From positions 20,708,001 through 20,772,000 of the forward strand of contig CM065309.1 of assembly GCA_033032175.1 (NCBI GenBank): a stretch of DNA of 64,000 bases, given 5' to 3'. This DNA comes from Saturnia japonica. Taxonomy: Eukaryota > Arthropoda > Insecta > Lepidoptera > Saturniidae. A program made the position numbers and the translations under genes. The notes under the pieces are model-generated. The model was given only the letters and a program-made list of their open reading frames with translations. It did not search any database and was not told where the DNA came from. This document shows, in pieces, positions 1-10,969 of this stretch. The first letter of the stretch is position 1. Every line of letters begins with the position of its first letter.

Positions 1-950
1 ATAAGTCACACATTGATAAGAAAAAACTTGCCAGGGAGTTAAAGAACGTAGATAAAATTGAGGCTCAGTCGAAAACGTATGAAATTTGCACAGCAATATT
101 TGATTTCCAAAAGATAAATAACACCCCACATGCTGAAATTAGTGTACTTTATTATAAAAGGAAATGGTCAGTATATAATTTTACTGTTTTTGATGCTAGG
201 TTAAAAGAAGCTGTTTGTTTTATGTGGGATGAAACAGTCGCTAAACGCGGCGCCAATGAAGTGGTAAGTTGTTTATTTTATTTCATTTTAAAAAAAGTTG
301 AAGCCGGTGTCAAAGTTTTTCGATTCTAGTCAGACAACTGCGCAGGCCAGAATCGCAATCGAATTGTTTTTTTTTATGTACATGTATGTAAGTAACAAAT
401 ATAAGATAGACGTGTGCCATCGTTTCATAGAAAAGGGACATACTCAAAATGAGGCAGATAGCGTTTATGCGCTTATAGAACGATCAGCAAAAAGCAGAAT
501 CATTTACATACCTGATGAATGGTAAACACTGGTACGCTGGGCAAAACAGAATATTGACCTTATACAGTTGTAGAGAAGTAGATCAAGATTTAATTTAGTA
601 TTTCAAAGAATGGCTAAACACTAAATACTGGCTAAAAGATACGAACTCTTGAGAAAATTATTTGGAATAAAATAAGAGAAGTGAAAATTTAAGGGAACTG
701 TCCAGACGTTTTAGAATTTAAATATGATTTTTTTGAAGACAGCTATAGAAAACTGAACTGTGGCTATAATTTGAAATTCACAAGAGCAAGAAAGAAGAAA
801 TATCAAGAAATCATACTAGAAAAGTTATACAAACAGCCAATTGCGATAACTGAAATAAAGTAGAAGGATTTGATTAGTTTGTGTGAAAAAATGATAATTT
901 TATAAAAACCTTCATCATACTAAAGAAGTTCAGAGTGATGACGAAGATGA
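1..950 (+). pseudogene. Decayed transposon-derived protein, DUF7869-like, 5' end outside window
   Basis: An open frame without a start runs from base 3 to a TAG at 327-329, so the left edge cuts the gene. Just after the stop the same frame reads SDNCAGQNRNR, and a poly-T frameshift near 365-375 moves the frame to one reading HRFIEKGHTQNEADS. This order (FDFQK, YNFTVFD, MWDET, AKRGANE, SDNCAGQN, GHTQNEADS) is what I recall from a family of repetitive, transposon-associated insect proteins related to DUF7869. The SDNC Asp may be part of a DDE-like nuclease site; that is inference. Many further stops follow after 525, though fragments such as ITEIK and SLCEKMI near 850-890 still resemble the family's C-terminus. 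Non-functional here. The family name is from memory and needs a profile search. Confidence 0.5.
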
Positions 951-1786
951 TTAATAATTAGATTACTTTTATAAACTCATTTACTTTCTTTTTGATTTTT
1001 ATGTTGTTAGTTTAATTAATGAAAAAAGAACATAAATAATAGATAATAAGATTATTCAGTCTGAATGAAGCCGTGATGATGATTATAAGATTAGGTATGT
1101 GTCTTTAGATAATTAAAAGAATAGCTGTTGATTGTTAATCTCTTTCTAGAATGGTTGATTGTAAACCATAAAATATATTGTTATTTTCCATGTTTAGTTC
1201 CTATTTAATTGTGCCTGATTAATAAAGTAGATAAGGTGATTACAAAAGCCTGTTACATATAAATGTATACTTTTTAACTAAAAAAGTTATTTTAATAATA
1301 AAAAATTCTGCTGATTAATATCTTAATTCAGTACATATCTTTATTTACATTCCCCGAAAACAGTCCTACTCTATTATAATATAACGACGTATAAAAAGAT
1401 ATGTATAAATAAGTATATTTTTAACTTTGAAGGGAATCGATCTTATAATATTCAAGTTAAACTTATCATTGTAATAACATAAGTACACGTTTTTAAATAG
1501 ATTTGAATAAATTGTAGTTAATAACGTTGATCTGATGTCTCCAACGTATAAACGGGTAACTTATACTTGACCGAAAGTATTATATTAACTTGACAATGTA
1601 GAAACAGTCATCTATCAGGTTTTTCATGAAAACATGCAAATACATACATATAGTAAATATTATCATAAACTTCAAAAATCTAATAAAATATTGAAGATAA
1701 TTTTCTAGAGTGATTTCAATATTCATTACGCTCTCCTGTAAAACTCCGTTTTTGACATGTCGCTTTGTACGTAGGGACCGTCGATG
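951..1786. other. AT-rich intergenic stretch, nothing recognised
   Basis: No coding sequence, RNA gene or clear repeat was seen. The short frames here are AT-rich chance openings. Confidence 0.4.
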
Positions 1787-1788
1787 TA

Positions 1789-3091
1789 CAAGGTGTCCAG
1801 AAAGGGTATCGGGTATTTGTTTTCGCGCCATATTCGAAACGGGGCATCTAAAGGGTGCGGGGAGGGGTTCGTGGCGTCCGCCATTTTGTGGAGTTTTAGT
1901 CACGATGGAACAGTACTCAGGGACGCATCGCGCATTTTGCGTACGAGTGTATTATCGCAATGGTGATTCAATAGTGACTGCTCAACGTCTCTATCGTGCG
2001 GAATATCGTACACGCCACGCGTCAAGTGACGATAGCATTAGGAAATGGATCAGGATGTTCGAGAATACAGGTGCGACAGTTAAAATTCAAAACTCTGGTC
2101 GTCCTCGTTCAGTTCGCGATGAAGAAACAATTGAAGAAGTTGAGGCGTCGGTTCGTCAAAATCCGTCTTTATCCATCCGAAAGCGAAGCCAAGCGTTGAA
2201 CATCAAAAAATCGTCTTTACATTCGATTGTAAAGAAAGACTTACATCTAAAAGCCTATAAAATTCAAATGGTTCAAGAATTGAAGGATACGGACTATGCT
2301 ACTCGACTGAATTTTGCGAACGAAATGCTGCAGCGATTTAACAACTTTAACAACATACTGTTCAGTGACGAAGCAAATTTTCACCTGAATGGTCATGTTA
2401 ATAAGCAGAATTGTCGGTACTGGGCAGTGGAGAATCCGAGACGAAAGCATGAACGACCCCTACATAGCCCAAAGGTCGTTGTTTGGGCCGCTATGTCTGC
2501 TAAAGGCATAATTGGTCCTTATTTGCATGAAGATCAACGAGGCCGAGCAATTAATGTGAATAGTGACCGTTAATGCGATATGTTGCGAAATTTTTTGGTC
2601 CCAGAGTTGCAGGAGTTTGCAGGTTTCAACTCAAGAACGTGGTTCCAGCAAGATGGGGCCACTTGCCATACCTCAAATGACTCAATGGAAGTTGTTAACG
2701 AATTATTCCCTAATAAAGTCATTTCGCGAAGGGGTAACATCAACTGGCCTCCCAGAAGCCCCGACCTTAGCCCGCTTGACTATTTTGAATGGGGATACCT
2801 TAAAAGTAAGGTTTATCAAAACAATCCGACGAATCTAACCCAGTTAAAGCAAAATATCAGGTCAGAAATGGCAGCAATATCGATAGCTATGTGTCAACGT
2901 GTTATCGCCAATCTTCGTTTCCGTTTAGAAGAGTGCCAGCAATGTAACGGTCATCATTTGGATAACATCATTTTTTCCAAATAATTCTCCAATTAATATG
3001 CTAATAATAAACATTAAACTTTTTTATTGCTTACAAATAATTTTTGTTTCATTGAACTTACAAATACCCGATACCCTTTCTGGACACCTTG
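1789..3091 (+). mobile_element. Tc1/mariner-superfamily DNA transposon, copy 1
   Basis: The element is 1303 bp and bounded by inverted repeats that begin CAAGGTGTCCAGAAAGGG at 1789 and end with the complement at 3091. The repeats match for about 30 bp. It is flanked by TA on both sides (1787-1788 and 3092-3093), the target duplication expected of the superfamily. A near-identical copy lies at 13046-14349. It carries one transposase gene, broken by a single stop. Inverted-repeat ends look sound, so this copy could be a substrate for a transposase supplied elsewhere; that is inference. Confidence 0.93.
1905..2984 (+). pseudogene. Tc1/mariner transposase, one premature stop
   Basis: The frame starts at ATG 1905 (MEQYSGTHRAF), carries an N-terminal helix-turn-helix region (SDDSIRKWIRMFENTG, then the SGRPRS linker typical of the superfamily), and has the catalytic region: first Asp in FSDEANFHLNG, second in QQDGATCHTS, third in PRSPDLSPLDYF. 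The third acidic residue is the 37th after the second, which points to a DD37D-like group rather than classic DD34D mariners. The frame would give 359 residues. A TAA at about codon 223 (2571-2573), where the second copy has TAT (Tyr), is the only break seen, and the same frame resumes directly after it. Everything needed except that codon is present. Confidence 0.9.
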
Positions 3092-3093
3092 TA

Positions 3094-3820
3094 CATCAAA
3101 AGTATGCTGGTCGCGACCCAGATGTACCTTCTACTCCGTTAATTGCTGGATATACACGGACTGACCCTGAAAAGCGACAGAACGAAGCTTATTGCGAGTT
3201 TTTGGCGGGATCTTGAAGTGACATGTTGTGGTTTTTATTTTTAATTAACTTACTTAGATTTTTGACCCTATATTATATAATATTGATTGCGTTTTGCGTT
3301 ACATAGTTTGGTTTTTGTGTAAAAGTGAAGTGGATTATAAATATAAGCTGAAAGCATTCATTCTGTGATCCCACAAAAACTCCCTAGAAAGTAGTCATAA
3401 TACAGGACAATTTATTGACTTGATAATGGCAGTAATTAAAGAGGACTAGATGCCAAGTTAGGAGGAAGAAGAAGATGAAGCTTATTGCACTTGGTGTATG
3501 GTGGTCGCGATCCAGTTAGCCACAACTATCGTGTCCTAACAGAGAATAATAATAAAATATATGCGTTATTTTTAGTTATTAAATTTAAAAAGAGAAAGCT
3601 ATGAGTATGCATTGTCCTTTTGTCAACGACAAGACAAAGCTGAATATATAACTACTTATTATTGTGAAGATATTTAATGAGTGGAACATATGTTAAGAAA
3701 AAAAAATGTATATTGTTTATTCAAGTGGACGAAGTCTCGAACAACAGCTAATTATAAAAGAAGTATTTATATTTGCCTCTCTTCCGGATTTTAAAAATAT
3801 GAAAACATAGTTTCTGTTCT
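3094..3820. other. Intergenic stretch, no gene recognised
   Basis: A short open frame at 2998-3216 is half inside the transposon inverted repeat and has no recognisable domain. A GA-rich patch (ggaggaagaagaagatgaag) lies near 3461-3480. Nothing else is supported. Confidence 0.35.
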
Positions 3821-3847
3821 TTGTTTAGTTCCAAATGAAACACTTAA
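3821..3847 (+). repeat. Stray copy of the peroxidase-upstream GTTCCAAA motif
   Basis: TTTAGTTCCAAATGAAAC here matches motifs at 15282-15306, 15378-15410 and 51207-51240, all in the 5' flanks of the two peroxidase genes. It has no gene next to it. It could be a remnant of a duplicated flank, part of a small dispersed repeat, or chance. Confidence 0.35.
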
Positions 3848-4214
3848 ATAATATTTTTGCTTTATGCTTATAGAACTAAGACGTCCTCACGGACAACGTC
3901 ATATTTTTTCATAATCGTTCAGTCGATCAACACCAACTGAATATTAAGAATGACAGTGAATACTATATAAATAAATAAAACAAAAAGCCTTTTATTTCTT
4001 GCAATTACATAATAATTAAAGTTACAATAAAAAAATAAAAAAAATAACAATAAAGACATAGGTTTACGTAATGTTTTCGAAAGAAGATTAATAATAAACA
4101 ATAAATGTTTTAATTTCAATTAGTAAGTATTACCTAATCTCTAAAATTTTAAAAGAATAAGATCTCCTCACGTGAGGGTAGAGGTCTACTCCAGACTACT
4201 CCATTGGTCTCTAT

Positions 4215-4540
4215 CTTTAGCTTCTAACAACCATTAAATCCCTTTTAGTTTATAAAATTCTCTTCCCATCGCGATTTAGGTCTCCCTTTCTTTCTAGTTC
4301 CTATTAGACCAGACCATGTTGTTAGTCGGCTTGTCCATCGATCATCAGTAATTCTGGCAATATATCCTGCCCACCGCCACTTTAGTTTTAATGAATAGCT
4401 AAGGGCATAAGTTACTTTAGTTTGGTTTCTAATCACGCTATGGGTTATTTTATGATTCTTCCTGACATTAATATTACTTCTATCCATACTTCGCTGGCAG
4501 GATCTTATTTTACTTTTCACGCGATGTGTATATCCACGTC
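4215..4540 (-). mobile_element. RTE-type LINE reverse-transcriptase C-terminal scrap
   Basis: Read on the minus strand, 4245-4520 encodes a 91-residue piece with LKWRWAGYIARITDDRW followed by KKGRPKSRWEENF. This is the hallmark tail of RTE-clade non-LTR polyproteins (compare LKWQWEGHIVRRTDGRW at 44689-45411). It is a 5'-truncated, dead fragment with no promoter. Confidence 0.75.
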
Positions 4541-5469
4541 TGACACGCGTAAGTAAGAAATGGAAGCAAGCAAGAATCCATTACCTTTTTCTTAATTTTC
4601 ATAACTTTTAAATATTTATTTTAAATTCCAGAATTTACTCCATGCGCTTAAAGAAACTTGCAGTCCTAGATAAAAATAAGTAGTAACATATTCTAATGGT
4701 TTGCCATCAAGAGTATTGGAATATTTTCGGAATTTGTAATAATTTTAGTTATACTTAAATTTATTTCTAAGCCCATATTTCTACTTTTCATTTGTAATTA
4801 AAAAATCATTGATTCCGCCACTTTAGCATTTTCCTTTAGCAGTCTACAGCTTGAGATTTTAGAGCTTCTCTTAATGAAGAATGAAGGATGATATCGAAGG
4901 CTTTTTGGTGGACTATGAAAATTATATAGAGGGGTCACTGATATTCACTATACTTCTCGATGATTTGTTCTAATGAATGTATATACATTCCAATGTAGAC
5001 CATATGGTCTATTGTTGAATAATAATAATTAATATCGCGAATCTCCTAGAAAATGTTCTACCAAACGAGGATGGCTTGGTTTCCCCAATCCAGGTGTTTT
5101 CATAAAACCATATGAAGCAAACCACTAACCTTGATCGTAGCGAATTCAGCTTGCGGTGCACCGCTATACTGCCACACACTCGTACACACACATGTACTAA
5201 AGTCAACTGTAAGGTTTTGTCCTTTATTTCCAAGATTTTTATATAAATCAATAAAATAACACCCTGCGTCGTCCGCTCCCGAACCGTGATTAATTTTTAC
5301 TGACGGTCGTCACAAAAAAGTCTCACCTTGCCGCCAACCCCGGTATCGCGATCTACCCACATATGATATTATAAAAACCGCCTGGACAATAATTATAGCC
5401 TTTATATAACAATCTTACATAATCCTCAAAGCTACGAATAATACAAAGTATATATGTATATATATATAT
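4541..5469. other. AT-rich stretch, probably decayed LINE sequence
   Basis: No intact coding sequence. The part next to the RTE scrap (4560-4960) has pieces that look like diverged continuation of the element's reverse-transcriptase region, but frames are too broken for me to support this firmly. Confidence 0.25.
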
Positions 5470-5640
5470 TACTTATTTGACACCAGTACGTGAAGAATGT
5501 CTTGCTTTCCAGCAAAGCAGTTCTGTGCTTCTCTTCTCCAAGTAACACTAGCTGATTGTATTACATCGTCTTTCCATCTTCGACGCTTTTTCCCTTTCTT
5601 TCTTTGGTTTTGTCTTGGGTACTGTAATGAATAATACTTC
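5470..5640 (-). mobile_element. RTE-type LINE 3' terminal fragment
   Basis: On the minus strand the frame reads RRRWKDDVIQSASVTWRRE, continues with AQNCFAGKQDIL and ends in a stop. This is the RWKDD...W C-terminus of RTE-clade polyproteins. It is a different family member from those at 4215 and 44689. The upstream part (5640-5760) has frameshifts. (TA)n sequence at 5450-5470 adjoins its 3' end. Confidence 0.65.
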
Positions 5641-6244
5641 TGGGATCGTCTTCAAACACAATTATTTACTGGATCTCTCTCTTAATTTCTAGTGCCTGCG
5701 TGTCTACATTTTCTTCCTATATTTTTCTTGACATCTCTTTAAATTCGAAATACAAAAAACGATTCACATAAAGAACACATATTACCTGACTATAAAAAAA
5801 CAGATTTTATTTCCGATCCGCAACACTCCCGGGGGCAAAACTGACACAAATCTTTTATAAATTACTATGAGGTCACATTTAATACGAATTTCTTACAAGT
5901 TATCATAATATCTTCACACATAACCTACAAAGCATCATACAATAAATATTAAGAATCTATAGGAAATCCTCAAAAACAATAAAGCCAATCTATAAAACGA
6001 AATGGTATTTTTATTTTACGCCCAGACCTTGTAGTTGTAGTTAAAGGAATAGGTACTGTAGAGTTCTGTTGATTACCTGTTTGTGGCGGATCAGCAGCTC
6101 TGGATAAAGGTATATGTGGTCTAGCCAATCCGGAGATACTACAGAAAGTTCAAGTGGATATAATCTTTGATAAGTTCTTACCTTTATTCCTGATGCAGCT
6201 TGAACCCTTGCTACTCGGTTAAAACCGCCTTTCTCTGTTTATGT

Positions 6245-8541
6245 TTATGTAACTATTCCTAAAGGCCAATGTTTATTTCCTTCTGATTCTATTATTACTA
6301 GTTCTCCTATTTTTGGTTCTTTTCTATTCTCTTTTCCTTTATTTATCAGGAGTGATAGATATTCATTCTTGAATCTTTTTCTAAAATCTTCACGTAATTG
6401 TTGTAAATACCTATAACGAATCTGTATGTTTTCCTGATCAACCTTATCGAGGACTAGTGTTGCGCCTGTTGGTAGGCTTTGTAAAAATAGCATGGGTGTG
6501 AGCTGTTTTACATCTCCCATTTCTACATATGTGAGAGGTATGTTGTTGATTACATTTTCACAGTAACATAATATTGTTGAAAGCTTGATCCAGTCTACTG
6601 ATGCTTTCCCTAGAATTCTGCTAGAATAGCATATCTTTAACTAGTCTAATCAAACGTTTCCACCATCCTCCCCACCATGGAGCTGTTGGTACGTTGAACT
6701 TGCATTAGATGTTATTGCAGTCAAGATATTCTTCAATTTCCTGCCAATTTAGTTTTTGTAGCAGATTAGCAGCACCAACGAAATTCTTGCTATTCTCTGC
6801 CACGTCTTGCTATAGATCGTCTTAGCGCCACGAGAAAGCTGTTTGTGGAAAGTGATTCTGTAACTTCCAGATGTACATCTCTATAAACTGCACATGTAAA
6901 CAGAACAATCCAGCATTTTTTGTTGTTTTTTTTTAGAATTAGAGGTCCAGCTAGATCTATACCTGTTACTTCGAATGGAGCCGTGTTCCTGATTCGATCT
7001 GCCGGTAGGGGTCTTTCTGGAATGAGGTAATGTTTTGCTTTATATATTTTACAGATAATGCATTTTGATACAACATTTTTCACTAGTTTTCTAACTCCTG
7101 TTATCCAGTAAGTATTTCTTAATGTAGCTAGTAAAGTTTGTGTTTCAGCATGCTTCATCTTTCTATGTGTTTCTTGGACCATTGTATATACCAGGTAAGT
7201 GGTTCCAGTCATCTCTCTTTGTATTAGTACAAATTTCCTTTACTCTATTTGTAATAAATGTTTTGCAGGTATCTTGTCTCTACATACACGCCAGTACTAC
7301 AGCTGAGTCTGTCCAGCAATTCACTTTATATTCTTTGTATTCAGACAGCAGTCCTGATTTATTAAGTTCGATCATCGAGAAGCTATGAGAGCGCCCATCA
7401 ATTCTAACCTTGGTAGAGTCATTTGCCTTGTGATAGGTGCAACTCTGCTTTTAGCCATAATAAATTGTACATTTACCTTTTCTTTGTGTTCTGTGCGTAT
7501 AAAAATACATCTAGCATATGCATCTTTACATGCATCACAAAATACATGTATTGATATTTCACAGTCTTGTAAAGGAACTTCTAATAAGCGTCGTGGAATT
7601 TTGCACATATGGATACAATCAGTATTATGTAACCATCCCTTATATTCATTTTTTAATTCTGTAGGTTTCTCTTCGTCCCAACTTATCTTTAATAACCATA
7701 CTTTTTTTATGATGAGTTTAGGGAATAATTTTACTGGGCAAAGGAAACCTATTGGATCAAAAATCTGTTGTGTAATTGAAAACAAACTCTCTTGGTTATA
7801 ATATTGGGTAAATTTTTTTGGTTTATTTTGCAGTGCAACTCATCCTTATGTCTATTCCTTTTTAATCCTAATGCTGAAACTGTTTCTGTTACTTTATCTT
7901 CTGTATTTAAATTTGTCATCCAACATCTTAATTCATTTTCTCATTAATTCAGAGGCTTCCCTTATGAACTTTTGTTCTGTATTTATAGTGTCTAAACTTG
8001 TGACACAATTATCTACATAGAATGATCATTTTAGTGTTTTAGTTGTCTCTGGATATAAATTTATTTCTCAATGTGGTATTTTATAGTAGCAGCCAACATG
8101 TACGGGCTACATGCTACTCCAAATGGTACGCGTGCATGCTGGTACGTAATTATATCCTTCTTAATTTGTGGATTTTTTCACCTTAATAGTTTAAGACACT
8201 TCCGATTTGTTGGTAACACAGAAATCTGTAAAATTGCTTTCTTTATGTCTGCTATTACACCATAATTACCAGCTCTAAAAGTATCAGCAACTTAGTAATT
8301 AATTCTATTTGGTTAGGTTCCTTTTTTACACATGAGTTTAATGATCTGTTATTTGATCTTTGCAAGAAGCATCAAACACGGATCTGATTTTCGCCGTAGT
8401 GTTATCCAGTTTGATTACTGCGTGATGAGGTAAGTAGTGACCTTCATTTCTATTTCTATTTTTAACTTCTTCTATAATGTCTTCTTTTTCCCAGTCCTTA
8501 AGTACATTATAATATTCTTCTAGTATTTTCATACTTTCCAA
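6245..8541 (-). pseudogene. BEL/Pao pol remnant (RT, integrase, C-terminal domain)
   Basis: In transcription order: VIKLDNTTAKIRSVFDAS (8541-8338, first RT motifs); ITQQIFDPIGFLCPVK and LPRLELMGALIASR (7785-7372, the region after RT in BEL elements); HAETQTLLATLRNTYW with CIICK (7212 onward, integrase zinc finger); FEVTGIDLAGPL (integrase core with the first catalytic Asp); and PKIGELVIIESEGNKHWPLG (6520-6245, the DUF5641-like tail). The pieces are in different frames and most of the RT palm between 8338 and 7800 is too decayed to read. Confidence 0.82.
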
Positions 8542-8801
8542 TTTCTTTGTAGTATACCATAATCTTTTTTCTGCTTGTCCATTGTTGGTTTCTAGCTCTG
8601 GGCCTATATATATATATATATGTATATCTGTTACACAGTTCGTGTTGACTATACTACTAGACTAGAGTGTTTTATTATCACATTTTTTTCAATTTCAGTT
8701 TTAGTTTATTGACACTTTTTCACACACTAACTTGTCAATTTTTTTTTTCAGAGACGTAGTTCTATATTTAAACTGATTCTTTATAATAGAGTTCTAGTTT
8801 G

Positions 8802-9950
8802 TTAAAGTTCTTTTGTGATGCCTCCAAATAGTAAGTGTCCAAGTTTCTCACTTTTTATTATCGGTAGTCCAAGTACCTCAGCAGTTTTAGTTCTGATATA
8901 TGTATGCTGTGAACTAGAATCAAGTAATGCACGCACGTTTCTTTCTTGTTTGTCACCTTTAATGTTAATAATGACAGTTTGTAACAGGGTTGTAGTATTG
9001 TTACAAGAAAAGTTGTTTGTAACCTCTAGTTTGTTTGACTTTTGGTCACAAGAATTAGGTAGATTATGTAAAGTTGGAAATAAAATAATCAAATGGTGTT
9101 TACTACAATATATACATTTTATAAATGCATTACAATTCTTGGCAAGATATCCTCTTTTTAAACAAATATAACATCCACCTTCTTTCTTTATTGCTTTTTT
9201 CTTTTCATCTCTATTTAAAATACCATTATTGTTACATTCAAAGCTACTATGCATGTTACCACAAAAATAAAAATGTGAACGTTCCTTACCTTCTTTTACA
9301 GGTTGGCGTGCAGCAGTCTTTATTTTTACCTGTGCAGTCTCCGCTACCAAGCATGCGGCTGTTGGCACCTTGTTTTTAACTGGACTGGTGTCAATAAAAT
9401 ATGATTTTGCTAATATTACTCTTTTTTCTACTTCAACTTCTGTTTGTTAAAATTTCAATAAATTAGTAAATTTTGACTGTTTTTCTATAAGTGTGATTTT
9501 TCTCCATGACAGTAGGATGCTCTCAGATAGTGCGGGTTCTATCATCGGAAGCAGAATACATTCATATTTTTCTTTAACTATGCCTAATGAGTCTAATATT
9601 TAAAGATTAGCTACAACATTATCGTATAAATTGTCCAATGTCACTTGATGTCTGCAGGTTACTAATTTTAACAGTTCTTGCACATATATCTCTATGAGGG
9701 TTTCGTCGTTGGCAAAACGGTCTTTAAGTGTTTTTATTACTATTTGGTAATTTTCTTCTGTTGGTGGATAGCTTTCTACGAACTTTTTGGCATTGATTCT
9801 CTCGGCCATAGTTTGAAATAAGTACTGAAACTTTGTTTCGGTATCCATGTTGCAATCTTCATGTATTTTCTTGTATTGGCCCCAAAACGACAGCTACGAT
9901 TTTGGGTTATCGTTGAATTTTCTTATTTATATTTTTGGAAGGTTTAGATT
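8802..9950 (-). pseudogene. BEL/Pao gag and protease remnant
   Basis: The minus-strand text near 9940-9850 reads KFNDNPKS, then a stop, then FWGQYKKIHEDCNMDTETK. This is the BEL gag region (DUF1759-like), followed by ESYPPTEENYQIV and LKDRFAND. After a broken stretch, 9368-8802 has a zinc knuckle (CYICLKRGYLAKNC, with the His replaced by Tyr) and a retropepsin-like segment LLDSSSQHTYI. The usual protease start would be LLDxGSQ; here the Gly is Ser, so the protease also looks dead. No function in the host is expected. Confidence 0.8.
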
Positions 9951-10129
9951 ATGTGGTTTTTTAATGTGGGTTTCTTCTTTTTTGATTTTAATTTTTTCGT
10001 TTTGCAATCTGTCTTTTACGTTCAGCCATTTTTTTGTATGTTATTCGCATCGTCAAATTATTTTTCATATAATGTTTCATCGAATTCTTCTGAACTTAGC
10101 ATCGCGTCCTGTTTTGCTTTGTCCAAAAG

Positions 10130-10290
10130 TGTTGATATATTGTACATTTATATTAGTAACACTCGTAGTTATGGTTATGGTCAAGTTTGATTCTCGTCTA
10201 AAAATTATGTAATGATTGTACTTTGTAATTTATAAAATAAATGTAGTCGTCACACATTCAATTCTTCTCATTTATAAAATTATATTAACA
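10130..10290 (+). repeat. 5' LTR of a copia-type retrotransposon (inferred boundaries)
   Basis: The stretch starts TGTTGATAT and ends ATTAACA directly before a tRNA primer site, fitting the TG...CA ends and short length (161 bp) of copia LTRs. I did not find a matching 3' LTR downstream of 12130, so the left boundary rests on the TG dinucleotide and position only. Confidence 0.5.
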
Positions 10291-10302
10291 TGGTAGCAGA
10301 GC
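10291..10302 (+). other. Primer-binding site, initiator-Met tRNA type
   Basis: TGGTAGCAGAGC follows the LTR directly. TGGTAGCAGAG is complementary to the 3' end of eukaryotic initiator methionine tRNA (acceptor stem plus CCA), the primer used by many copia-like elements. Confidence 0.7.
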
Positions 10303-10351
10303 GTGGTTGGTGCGTCTATATAAAACGAGAAGTACAAATTTAATAATTGCA

Positions 10352-10960
10352 ATGGCGGCGAAAAACAGTGACATAAATATTCCAATATTCGTCGGAGCCG
10401 ACTATTGTAACTGGGAAATATGTATACTAAAGTTTTTATAATTTAAAAAATGTAAAGATGATATATTGCTAGGAAAAACGAATAACGACGATGATAAATG
10501 GGATGAGAGACATATTCATGCGACTAATTATATTTACAGCGCAATTACTAACAAATAGTTAGAATATATAAGTGAATTGGATTCAGCTTATGAAATTACC
10601 CAAAAATTTGATGAAATGTACCTAAAAAAGTCAACGGCTTTGCAAATTTTGTGCCGTCATAATCTTGAATGTGTCAAGTTGAAAAATTATACCGATGTGT
10701 CTTTATTTTTCGATAACTTTGAAAAAGCAGTAAATGAACTGAAGCAGTCAGGTGCAGTCATAACGGAGACAGAAAAACTTAATTATATGTTAAAAGCTCT
10801 GCCACAGAATTATAGTCACATTGGAGATTTGATAGATGTTTTACCAGAGAAAGACAGAACGGATGACTATTTGAAGAGTAAAATCAAATTAAAAAGTGTA
10901 GTGAAAAAATCTAATGAGGCATTATATGATAGTTCAAATGCTTTTCAAGCAGTAGCCTAG
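10352..10960 (+). pseudogene. copia-type gag, two in-frame stops near the start
   Basis: ATG 10352 opens MAAKNSDINIPIFVGADY, followed by a W near 10410 and KFL, then a stop near 10440 and another near 10557. From 10562 the same frame is open to 10960 and contains TALQILCRHNLECVKLKNYT and the LNYMLKALPQNYSHI motif of copia gag (UBN2-type). The next in-frame text after the stop at 10958 includes a zinc knuckle, CFNYGKPGNLKKYC. Dead. Confidence 0.82.
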
Positions 10961-10969
10961 TCATCATCA

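Larger units (their letters stand above)
6245..9950 (-). mobile_element. Decayed BEL/Pao LTR retrotransposon
   Basis: On the minus strand, from high to low coordinate, the pieces come in BEL/Pao order: gag (9600-9950), zinc knuckle and aspartic protease (8802-9368), reverse transcriptase (around 8338-8541), post-RT region (7372-7785), integrase zinc-binding and catalytic core (6790-7212), and the C-terminal domain after integrase (6245-6520). Frameshifts and stops separate all of them. No clear pair of LTRs was found; the 3' LTR, if present, would lie in 5640-6240 and the 5' LTR would be upstream of 9950, where a copia LTR begins at 10130. A dead genomic fossil. Confidence 0.88.

Noticed and set aside
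7140..7801. Plus-strand frames of 82 and 138 codons
   Set aside because: Antisense shadows of the BEL/Pao pol remnant on the minus strand.
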